Shown here one piece after another: positions 22,901 through 34,900 of a stretch of 64,000 bases of DNA. The translations under genes were made by a program, and so were the position numbers. Source of the stretch: Capitulum mitella (lineage: Eukaryota; Arthropoda; Thecostraca; Pollicipedomorpha; Pollicipedidae); contig CP099839.1 in the NCBI GenBank assembly GCA_030062745.1, positions 44,528,796-44,592,795 of the forward strand. Direction: 5' to 3'. The notes beneath the pieces are model-generated. The model made no database searches and was not told the DNA's origin. It saw only the letters and a program-made list of their open reading frames with translations. The stretch's first letter is position 1. Each line of letters begins with the position of its first letter.

Positions 22901-25900
22901 GTTGACTGGATTACTGTGACCTACAAACGTTGGGACTTTTCACACAACGTCCGGTGACGACTTCGTATTGGAACGGGCCGGCTAACCTCCGCGTCGTCGG
23001 CGATCAGCGGCGTCAAGTGGCAAGCCGCCGTTATCAGGGACGGCCAGCCGCCGCCGCCGCCTCCGACAGGCCGTAATGCCGCCGGAACCGTCAGCGGGGC
23101 TCGTCTCAGTCGACGGAGCTGACCAGCGGCCGAGGGTGACAACCCTCAGGGTTTGAAGTCCAGGCGGCCGGCTCTCAAGCTGGCGGTATCTGCGGTGACC
23201 ACCGCGCCGGACGGCGGCCCTTCGGCCCGGAGCGCCCTCGCGGACCTGGTGCGCGGCTCACCGCGGACGCGGCTGAGCCCGTCACGTGGCGACGGCTCCG
23301 ATCTGCGCGTCGGCGGCGACGTTCTGGGGCGCGGCCAGCCGGCGGCGGCCAAGGGTGGCGGGGACACGTGAACGGGGCGCCGTACGGTGGCCGCTAATTC
23401 TGGACTGGCGCCGCGGGCGCAGCCCTCCCGAGGCTGCGAGCTGGCGCCGGCACAGCGGGCGGAGGGCGCGTTCAGCGGAGACTGTGAACGCCGCGAGTCG
23501 GCTGAAGCAGAAGAGCAGACGCCGAGAGGAGCGTACCCCGGGGAGCCGGCCGAATATAGGGGACCTGCCGCTTAACAGTTCTTAGACGTCACTGCTGGCA
23601 GGGTCGATTCGTCGGTAATGATCTGGGCTGCCGGTGCGAATGTAGGTCGTTTACTTGCTTGTAATGTCAGGAGCGTGACTCACGGTGCTTATCGGGAGAT
23701 TTTCGGGATCGCCGGACGGCTATTCGCCACGTCATCTTCGCGTAATCTGAACGCTCATTTGCTCGCCACGTACCCATTCTGCTGGCAGATGGCGCGTCAT
23801 TGCCCAGGAAATGGAGACGAGGCCGTTGCTACGATTATCGTAATTGTTATCGGTATTCGGAAGTAGAATGACATACGAACTCTTTTGCCTGCGTGTAGAT
23901 AGCCCTGTATTACCGTCTGCTTATCACAGCGGGGTTGAAGCGGTATGTCGGGAAATGTTACGCATAAGGTATCGTTAATCCTTGCAACGAGAAAACGCAA
24001 GAACTGGAACCACAGTAGGGTCCATAACGTCTGTGCATTGTGTTGGCGTTTTACTACAGAAGGGCGCAGTTTCGGCTACCTGTCCCCACAGACACGTAGT
24101 CGATGATCTGTTCGTGGCCGCCTCGTGTGACAGAGGTGACTGCATTCTGCCACCGCCGCGCCGGATTTGCCGGGCCGCGGTTCCCGGCAACACCCGTCTG
24201 GCCGCGTTGAACCCGCGCCGAATCCATGGCAGGCCGCCAGCTCACCGCCGCCCGCCACACCGCGCGGCCAATTGACTGGTTGCGCGGCCAGCTCGGCGGC
24301 CTCTGATTGGTCGACGACGGGTCACACCACCGCGTGACGCTGGCGGCTGGGCCGACGGCCGCCGCTCTGCACCTGGTGACGTCACGGAGGCGCACCGTCA
24401 GCTGATCCTCCCCCGCCTGGCGCGGAACGCGACGTGGCGCCGACGTGCGTGGCTCTCGGCAGTATAAACGAGGCCACTCGGCCGTCAGGAGGCGGCCTTC
24501 GAGTTGTTTACAGAAGCGAGGATTCCCCGGCTATCGCAACTGGTCGAGCGGCGCCGCGCGGACGGCCGGAAGATAAACGCCGAGAAGCCTCTCCGCCTGA
24601 CTCCGGAAAATGCACGTCTGCGGACTGGCGCCCGCCTTCACGGTCGGCCAGAAGCTGGCCGGCGCCCAGCCGTCCGAGGTCGGCGCTCGGCGGCGGCTCC
24701 GTGTGGCGGCCGGCGTCCGCCCTGCCCGCGGGCGGGGCAACACTTGTCCGAGCCGGGCGCCGCCCGGCCGGGGGCGTCCCCGCCTCCGCTCGCAGCTGGC
24801 CGGCGCCGAGGCCGATTGGCAGCTTTGTTGAGCGGCAGTTTGTGCGCGGCCCAGCTGCTAAGCAGGCAGTGCGCCCGATGATTGGAGATCGATAGAGAGC
24901 CGGGGCGGCGTGGCGCGACGTTGGCAGGCGTCGCCGGCGACGCAGTGGTGCGCTGCGTCGCCTCCGTCGGACCGTCTTGTCGTCCGCCGCAGATCTGTCA
25001 TACTGAAACTGGCAAGCGGCGGGTAGGCGGGGGCGGGGAGGGAGGGTGGAGCAGTGGGCCCGTCCAAGTGGAGCGGCGGCCGCTGCGCGTCAGAGGCGGC
25101 CGTCCGTCGGTCCTTATCGCCGTGGCGGCGGCGACATCCGCCGGCCGTCGGTGCCGACGCGGCGCCGGCGGGGACCGACGGCGGACGTCGGACGCGAGCC
25201 GTCCCCCGCCGAATCGATCGCCCCGGGGAACGTCCGGGTGACGTCACGTGGCGCCACCGGGCCCCGGGGTCGTGCAGACCTCCCCCCGCGGCTTGACCTC
25301 GCCAGTCGGCCGGCACGCACACCGTGCACTGCCTGCGTCTGGCTATCGACGGGAGCAGGGAACGGTGCACGGTGCCCGAAAAACAATGATGGCGGCGATG
25401 ACCATGGATGTTTGTTTTTTTCTTTTCCGTGTGTCGGGTGACGCTCAAAACAAAACGAAAATTCCAGTCATGTGAGACTGGCTTTCTGTCCCAGAATGCG
25501 TGCAATAACAAATAGGGCCTTTGAGCTGGCGTACGTCTGCGTATCCGTCTGTTGAGAACGCATGGTTCTTGTCGCTCAGTTGATGAGCGCGTACTCGAGC
25601 CCTGTTGTGATCTTTTCACGGCGCTGCCATGACACCAGAGACGCGTCACGTGATTGGGCCGGGACCGCACGTGTTGCCAGAGTGACGCGAGCCGTTTGTG
25701 GTCGGGATCTGTCGCTCCTGGCGACAGACTGTCCTGTCTTAGCCCCCGCATCGTTTACAACATACCGGTGAGCTCTTGGAAACGGAGGTCCCGCCCGCTG
25801 ACAGTTTCGAAGCATAAAAAACGCTACGAGAAGTCTTGTAAACTGATCGCTACCGAGAATTCCGGTTGCTACGTGCTTAGTTTCATGCCCAAGAACGTGC

Positions 25901-28900
25901 TGATGTGTCAGTCAGCGGGATTGCTTGGACGGTTCCAGTTGGTTACCGACTGTACACTAAATGGTCAAGCGACAGTTCAGTGATTACGCTGGTGTAATTA
26001 CGGGCACCGCTAGCGTTTAGCGCTGATGCTGAACAAAGCTCCCAGCCCTGCTCGGCGTTGGGTCAGATCATGAGGTCTCCGCGGGAATGCTGTCATGCCA
26101 GTCGGCCCGGAGGGGATGAACTCGGAATCTGAGCAGGCGCCGGTCGGGCCGTCGAATCAAGGCGGTGTCGAGCCTGGTTTCCGGCCGCTTTACTGCCGGA
26201 CCCTTATCCCGTCTCCAGCCGCTCCCGTGTCTTGTTTCTAGTCCGTCGATTCCGCCGTATTGTTCCCTTATCGGCGGCTACCGCTGAGGTGTGCAGTGAC
26301 TGGGCCAGTTTCTGGCGAAATGTGACGTCCGCAGTGTGACCGGCGATGTTGACTGGATAAGCGCAACGCGGCGCCCGTCTCCGCTGGGTCAGCCGTGGTC
26401 CTTCCGGGCAGTATTGGTGGCTGCATCGCGTCTGATCGTCGGCCACCGCGGGCACGCAGTCCAGACGCATGCAGGGCACACCGCAGGAGGACATCTGCGT
26501 GGTCTCGGAGCCTGTCGGTCGCGTCACTGGAGGCCCACGGCCCAAACGGACGCCAGCCGAGCAGACCGCCGATCTCGCCACACCTTGTGTGGTTCCAGAG
26601 TTGGCGGCAGCGATACTGTTGAACTTCTGTCGCACTCAGTTTGTGTTCTTTGATGACACATGCGGTCAAAGGCGACCGGGATTTTCCAGCACCGGAGCTG
26701 CAGGCGTCTGGTCCATCATCGTCAGACGAGTTCTCATTTGCCGGCAGCGATAATGTTTAACTTCTGTCGCATTCAGTTTGTGTTCTTTGGTGACGCACGC
26801 GGTCAAAGGTGACGATTTCTCATCCCCTGTTCCACAAGCATCTGGCCCCCATCGGCTTCCATCATGACAATCACGCCGTCGTAAGTGGTCGTTTGTGTGT
26901 CGCGACAGTGCTGCGCCCCGACCTCTTCCAGTTCGTTTAATCCTGTCTCGCTTCATTCGGCGCCGTTTCGCGTCTATCGACGTCCGAGTCCGGCCTGTTG
27001 GGGGCCTTTTCTCCAGCGGCCCGACCGCTGAAGTTGATTTCGTTTCTCGGCGCTCTGTTTACGATGTTTTCGGCTCGGCTGCCGCGTCTGTCCGGACGAA
27101 CGCTGCGCACCTTGCGCGCTTTTTCGGCCACGTCCATCTCTCTCGCAGGGCCCCCGCGCGGCCCTGCTCGACACCAGCGACGGCCATCCAGTCGCCAGCG
27201 CCGGGGGGGGAGGGTGGAACGGCGCCGGGGAGAGAAGCAGATAACAACGGCACCCTAGGGGATGGGATTGAACGACAAGTTACTGGACGGACTGGCGGCG
27301 TTAGCGGTTGCCCCAGCAGTGGCGCGCTGTGCTGTTCCCGGTTATCTGAAGTGGCGTTCGGCGACGGGAAATCACGACTACCGGCCGCCGCCAGCTCTGC
27401 AGCCGCGCCCTGGCCCAGTGTGTCTGAATGACGCCTTTTGTGTACGGAATTGGAAAGACGAACCTGCAATCAAGGACAGAGATTTTGATGGGGCGGGGGT
27501 GGGGAATGAGCTGAAGAGCTCTTCGAGCAAGACACGAGGCAGGATTTGGGTCTTCAGGAATCCTCTAAACAGGCCCTCACAGCCTGATATTTAAATCAGC
27601 GAACACCTTCGAAGAACCCAGAACGTTTTGAGAAAAGCCGGGGGCCGAATCCTTGAAAAGCCAAGCTCCCCTGTGTTTTACTGACGAATCCCTGTGTTTT
27701 ATTACCCTAGTGAAGTGTTAATTGCGATGATTGTTCGCCAAGCAAATAAATCTCCCATCAGTCATAAAACACACCCACATTCCGGTTTGGCACCAACCCA
27801 GTAGTGAATTAACAATCAAGTGTTAGTTCTACGTGTGCCGCTAGATGACAGTACTGCCAGGTTAGGAACAGTAGGCAGCTTTAATAATAAACAATGTATT
27901 GTGCCGGGGCATCCCTGTTACTGGCGATAACCCAAAGGGTTAAATGTAGTTGATTTCGACTACATTTCATGAAAGTGAAGGCAGCGCCTGCAAACGTCTA
28001 TGCTTGTATGCATTGTCCATGAAATCTGTAGCCGTTTTGAGACTTATATTCAATGCTCATTGAACTAACCGTAGCAGCCGTTCCGAAGCGCACCTGTCAG
28101 ACGAGTTAAAAATGTGGCGAAAGAGCACTTATTTAACCTCATCGAAAGCATGCCCGTTTCAGGTTTTTCAACTTCTTAAAATTCTTCGACATTGTGTATG
28201 ACAGCGCATTAAGAAGTACTTTCTGGCACAAATCGTTTGTGCGCACCTTTCACAGCCGGTCGTCAGCCGCAGCCGACAGGGCTGTTGAGGGTAGGGATGC
28301 ACCGGATCGGGATTTTCGTGATCCGGCCGGATACCTGATATGCCAGATCGGGGTGCCGGGTATCCGGCCGGATATCCGGCCGGATACTGGATATTATGTT
28401 TACATGTTTTTATTTACTATTTCTATTGAAAACATGAAACCGAAAAGACTGAATAGAAAAGAAAAATATGGGAAAGTGAAAAAATTAGTAAAAAAATGCC
28501 CACAGCTTGTAAGTCGATATCTTCAAGGCCAGATGAGGTGGAAAAGGTCAACTTTGGACACTTTATTGGCCTGTACAGACCATTCCGTACAACTTTTCGA
28601 ACGAAACGGGTTGTTTGTTGGGCCGTTAAAACGTGGAATTAAATCAAATTAAATTAGAAATTAAATTAAAACTTCTATTCATTTGGCGTCTTGACTGGGG
28701 ATTTTGGGTCGAGTTCATGCCAGGTCAGTGACCTGTGACGTCATTTTTTCATTTTTTACAGATCAGATTTTGAACAACACGGGACAGTTTGAGAGTAAAT
28801 GAGGGCGCAACATGTATCTTTTGGCGTATTTTCAGTGACGGTAGCTAACATCGGTACATCTGGTCGCTGGATAGCTATGTACGTATATACATGTCAGTGT

Positions 28901-31900
28901 CAGTATGCCAAACGTGTTTTAGAAGGGTCTTTGAATGCGTATTTCACACAAATCGATGTATTGCAAAACAAATCTGGACCAGGTCACAAAAACCTGCCCT
29001 TGACATTTCATGACTGACCTGAAATGACTCTGGCATATATATAAGCGTCTGCATGTGCGCACACGTGTCTTCATTAGGGTCTTTGAATGCATATTTCATA
29101 CAAATCGACATGTCGCAGAACAAATCCGAGCAAGGTTACAAGATATTTGACCTTGGCCTTTAACGACCTTGACCTTCACTGACCTTGGAATATGTCAGCG
29201 TATCAGTGTGCGCACACGTATTTCTATTAGGGCCTTCGAATGCATATTTCATACAAACTGACATGTTGCAAAGGAAATCTGGATCAGGTCACAAACCTTG
29301 ACCTTTGGTGCCCTTAACCCTTGTTGACCCTGGCTGTGGCCTTGGTACGTCCGTCACTTATGCCCGAATGACATCGCCCGACTGTGTTCAAACAGCAGTC
29401 TTAAGTAGAACGCCAGTTCTTTCACAAAGTTCCCACAGCGACAACCGTCGTTTTCGTGATGTTTGTCTGACTTCAAATGCCTGGAACTTCAACATTTTTG
29501 GCAGATTTCCAATTTTTCTACGCCATTCGACGAGTTATTCAGTTGCCATAAATGTCACAAAGTAACAGCAACCAGCTCAGATGCGTTCTCGAGATATTCA
29601 AGAAGAGCAGGTGGGGGCACAAAAAGATCCCCATTCCAGTGCGCGTGTTAAAAGACAGCTGTAGCTTATTCGAGCTGTAAAAACAACGGGTGTCATAACG
29701 CGTTCCGGCTGGAAGGTTTGGAATCTCCAGGACGTACGTGACAAGAAAATATTGGTGGCAAACAAGGTTCGGTACCGAAAGAGCAAGAGGTCACCCCAGG
29801 TCATCCAAAAACAAGAGGTCGCCCAAATGACCCGCATCCGGAAACTGTCCCGCGTATCACATGAAATCGGAAAGATCGGGGCATTGCCATGGACGACGAA
29901 AGCTACTTCACCTACCATGAGAGGTATATGTCAGGAAACCTTGGGTATTCTCTTGGAGCACGTCCAGCAGAAGTCCAGCAAAAGTACAACTGAGGCCAGA
30001 GAGCAAGTTTCCCCGTAATCTTTTCGTGTGGCCCGCCATCCCTCTCAGGGGTGTGACAAAGCCGGCTATCATGCCGGGTATGGGTAATGTTGATGGTAAC
30101 ATGTACCGTGAGAAGTGCGTAGGAGATGTGCTCATCCCATATTTGGATGAGTACGGTTTCGAGAGGGACATGTTGATCTGGCCAGACTCGGCCAGCGCTC
30201 ATTATGCGAAGAAAACGCTCAAGTTGCTGGAAGAGGCCAGAGTGCCGTATGTAGTGCGTGACAGCAGTCCCCCTGTGTGCACCAGGTGTGTCCTACTGAG
30301 GACATCTGGGGCATCATCAAGCAGAGGATGTATCAGGGAGACTGGTACGTAACATCCAAAGTCGCCTTAAAGCGCTTGATGAGCCAGGTGATCGCTGCTC
30401 TGGACCTAGAGATACCGCGTAAAATGCTGGTGCGCGTACCCAGGCGCGTGCGTCTTGCCGACAGATGAGAGGTGATGGAGATGATCCATTAAGCAAAAAC
30501 TGGCCGCAACGGTTATGACTACATTCCTGCAAAGTTTAATGTTCATACAGTAATAAATGTGCTTACGGTATGAATTTAAATACGGTCTCATTTTCCAGTG
30601 CTCACAATTTATATTTTTCCTTGATGCATTTGTGTCAGAATTTGAGAAAGATAAGAAATATTTCGAAAGAAGGAAGATAATAAATCATAAGATGGGTTAC
30701 TGACCGCATGCTGGCTATTGTTTCACAGTTTTGAACTTGAGTCCCATTCTTGCAAAGATATGTCCGAACCCTCCCGGACCAATACAGAAAAGAATTGGTC
30801 CCAAGGTCTCTACACCGACTTGGAACTGCCAGTTACATCGACAATCTAACACAACAAGCCACGTTTCCCCTGAAACGGTTTTGGACGCAGACATTAGAGC
30901 ACCGTCTCGATTGTACACCGGGAGGTTAAATATCCGGCAGTGTCCGGCCGGATCACAAAAATATCCGGCCGGACCGGATATCCGGTGCATCCCTAGTTGA
31001 GGGTACTGTGATTGGTTTTTGTGCATCGTACACGGAGGCGACAGCGTCCAGATCAGGCTGTCAGATGCGACCTGTGCTGCTCTCGGCCGGTGAGTCCGTG
31101 CCGGCTTGGGGTTCGTCAGGACGCTGCTGCGTGTGGCTGTGACGCGCGCTGCCGCGTAGTGACCCTGTGGGTGTGCCCGTTTTTTGCCGACACATAAAAC
31201 AGTGCACGTGACTGCTGGCCGGCCATACGGGCGTGCTTCTGCCCAGAGGAGTTGTCACGGCCGACGGCAGCTCAGGGCCATGACAGCGAGGCGGCGACGT
31301 CATGTTGAAGAGCTGGTCCTGGGATGCCTTGGGATCTTTGCTTTTTCTTGCGAAGAAACTCAGTGAAAACGGTCCCGAAAGCGACTGAAGAAGCCCCTAA
31401 ACATCATGTCTGAGGACAATAGGATCTTCCGGTTTTGCTGGCATCTAGCGTCCGGAAGGCGCAAGGCTGCCTTACTGTAGAGCTTCCTGCGGACAAGGAC
31501 CACTGTCTGTTTCCCAACGAAGGAGCATGGTTATTGTGTTTCTCCCACTCTTTCCAAGGACCGTAGAGAGCAAGGACCCTGACAGACGCGTGGAAGGGCC
31601 TTACACGCAGACGGACGGACGAGTGCAAACGATGCAGGATGTGCACGACAGTTGCTGAAGAACACTGAAACGGGCTCGTAACTTTGTTCATATGTTCTTT
31701 CCATGTATGCAGTGCTGACAACTAACGGTCTTTCAGGCCAGTGCAGGTTGGTATCGGACTGTATGCGTCACTAGCAAATGTCGCTGCCCTCGCGCTTTTG
31801 CTGCTAACTCTTGATTGAGCTCATGATTCATTCGTCAGAGATCAACTGACAAATAATGACAACGTGCGGTGCATGGGAGAGTGGTCCCCCTCCAAAAGTC

Positions 31901-34900
31901 AGATTCGACATGGCGTCTGACTCTGTGTTCGGGCGTGCGGCGTACGAGAGGTGGCCGGACTTTGTTCCGGTGTGTGCGCGTCGCGAGCGGCGGCCTCGCC
32001 GGGCCTTTGGCCGGCCGGAGACCCGCTCTGCTCGGCGCGCCAGACCGACCCCGGCTGGCGCCCGCGGCCGCGTGCCGGCTGCCTTTCTGCTGTCCTCTTT
32101 ATGGCGCAATTTATTGTCGCTGCGGCCGAGCCGTAGGCGGGACCGAGCTCAATCTGGCGTGCGCCGGTCGCCCAGTTTGCCCTTGAGAGGCTGCGTAGCG
32201 CGCGCTACGCCGCCGGACTTCGGACGCCGTCCGGCCGCCGCCGGCTGACGCGCCGCCGCGCCATGACGCCGGCCGATCCCGCCCGCTGACGCCACGGACG
32301 TCAGGCGGTGACGGCGCGTCAGCCGGACGCGGCGTTTCCGGCCGGCCCCGGCGCAGGGCAACGGCGCGTGACGGACGGGTTCGTTCGGACGCCGGCTCGG
32401 GTCGCGATTGGCTGGATCGATGTCCGTGCGGGGCACGGAGTATCCTGAGCCGGCCGCCCTGAAAATGGCCCCAGCTCTCCGTCAACACGGACGGGGATCG
32501 TTTAACTGGCTCAGCACTGTGCGGAAATTTTGTGACGCGATGCGTACATGTACGGACGCAGAATATCACGCCGGATACGAAATTGGAAAGCTGGCCGGAA
32601 ACGGTTCTGATCGTGTCTGTATTACATTCCATATGTTTTGTTTTTGAAAAAGAAAATGCGCTATAGGGGCACCGGTCAGGAAAGGGCTTGTGATACAGCC
32701 GTAGGAGACGTACCTTTCGGCACTCTGCGAGTGGTAATGGAGTGGTCGTTTCTTTTGTTGTTATTCAGCGCTTCATGCGTTGTGTTTGAGACGAGTGCAC
32801 CAGGCTTATTTTTCTCTTGAATGTTTTCACACGAAGCCCTCAAAATATGCCGAAATAAATGCGAGCCGGACCATCGGCGGTCGATTCCAATCTGTAGCAG
32901 GCACAACATTTTTCAACGTTCTATGCACGTATGAGATTGATGGCGCAGATTCTGATATTCCGCGTCACTGAAAATATACGAACACCTCCGGCGGGAAATA
33001 CGATGCCATGACTCAGATGAAAAGGGTTATGGCATTGTGCTTCAAGAAAAAGACCTCTCCTGGAACTCCTATCGTCGACATTACCTCACTTTTTTCTCCA
33101 ACTTCGTAATCAGTAATTAAATGTTGGAAAAAAACAATCATTTATTAAAACTGGCCGTCAGCGGGGGTTCTGACACGTCTTAAGCTGACTCATCAAACCT
33201 TTCTTAAATGGCGTTTGTGCATAGATCCGGGACCATATTTCGTTCTGACATTATTGGCGTGGTTATTGGCCTACAACTCTGATGAAGCTCTACAATGTTA
33301 CGAATAATCCATTTGAGTGGCCAAAAATTCTCGACGGTCCGCGAAATCTTGTGTCCTCAAGGGCAAAGGCAGAACGTAAAGGTGACGGGGATCTTCATCC
33401 TTGTAACCTGACATACCCCGTAGTGTTGATATCATCCCGGATTTCGGCCACTTTGTTTCGCTATTCTCAAAAGTTGACATGTATAAAAAATGTTTCGAAA
33501 ACGAAAAACGCTATAGTACGAAGAAGTGCCAAAAGACACGTAACTCCCTCTTCCAGTAAGTGGGAGGGGGTGTGGACATGGCTTTGAACCCCCTGGATCC
33601 CCCAGTGTGTGCCATACGCTGCTCGTTAGAGCCTGAATAGCCGACTGCTTTGGAACTTTGCGGAGATTAGACTCATGGGCTGATTTAGTATTCAAAGAGC
33701 TGAACAGCTTCCGTTGTTTCGCTGAAAGCTTTAAAACTTTGTGAAGTTTGCTCATTTCTCATGAATGTTGTTATCACGTCTCATTTACCGTAAGTGACCT
33801 TCATCTGTCAATTCTTGTGGCTAAAAAGGTCGTAGGAAAAGTTATTCATCCTCATTTAATTTGAATGTTGCATGAATGCGATCATTTAATTGTAAAATGA
33901 ATGCAAATTCCCTTAAATGCATTCTTAGGGGATATACTGTTATGGTTCATAGTGGACTCCCGCCACTGATCATAATTGTACGAAATTCAACAATCTTTTA
34001 GTCAGCCACTCGTATTTTCATTGTTTCGGCACAGCCTACCTGGGGTTTCTGTGTGACGCCAGTCATCACGTCCTCGCGTGTTTGCCGTCAGCTGACTGAA
34101 AGCGGCAGTGGCCGCCTGCCAGGTTCGTGATAGACTGGTTCGCTATACTCTGGATCCGTGACCGTGGGGGCCGGCGCGATGAACGAAAGTGGGGAACTTA
34201 CTGACTCGCCGACTTCTTTGTGACTTTCCGCCGAGAGTAATGCTCGTTAACACTTCTTCCAAGCCCGTGACGACCAACCTGTTCTTAAATGGTGGGCACG
34301 TCGCTGTGGTCGTGAAACAGTCGTTTGACTGTCGATTCGAAGCTGGTTGATTTTCCTATCCCACCCGCAACGTAAATCGGGTCCGGTCGTTTCGACTCAG
34401 CTCTCTGTTGCCGACTGCTCGACTCAGCTTCTGGTTGGGGAAGCGGGCTACGGGGCACCAGGAATTGCACCGTTTGTAAGCCATGTGCCTCGACGCTGCT
34501 AGTAAATATTTGCAACGGTGATGGTAAATCGGCGACGTCCGCAGTGCCGCCGCCGATGCGAAGTAGGGGTCCAAGTCGTCGTCTGACCTGGTCAATACCG
34601 AAGAGCGTGGGTGTACCAAACTACTCTCGGGCCACTTTTTAAACCATGCTGTCTCCGAAATCAGGCCAGGTAACGTCAGTTTTCAGCGTGTCATACGGCG
34701 TGCTCTCGGAAAGTTTTCAGTGAAAGCAGATGGCGTTGAAATGCATGGCATCTAGACCGGGTCTCTGTTTTTTTTTTATGCCGTCGACGTACTATGCAGC
34801 ATTCCGTTCGCGAAGGGGTCATGGCGCCTGAGAACCATGCTCGGCGTGGTGTGGCGCCCATAGACCGTCCCGGACCACATTCCGGACCTGTTTGTATCCT

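Larger units (their letters stand above)
28292..30995. mobile_element. hAT-superfamily-type DNA transposon, non-autonomous (2704 bp)
   Basis: The ends are terminal inverted repeats: 16 bp identical (TAGGGATGCACCGGAT), followed by a second matching block ATTTT(T/C)GTGATCCGGCCGGA, with a small gap between them. Exact 8-bp duplications (GTTGAGGG) flank it. An 8-bp duplication with a YAGGGRTGCACCG-type terminus is typical of hAT elements. Subterminal copies of the palindrome ATCCGGCCGGAT are frequent at both ends and may be transposase-binding sites. I see no hAT transposase. The interior holds three ~150-bp tandem repeats and a decayed mariner-type transposase. The clean duplications suggest a fairly recent insertion. 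Confidence 0.85.

Noticed and set aside
24858-25751. 297-codon open frame on the minus strand, with several plus-strand ORFs overlapping
   Set aside because: GC-rich CpG sequence leaves many frames open by chance. The translation is Arg/Pro/Ala-rich without domains, and frames on both strands are open at once.
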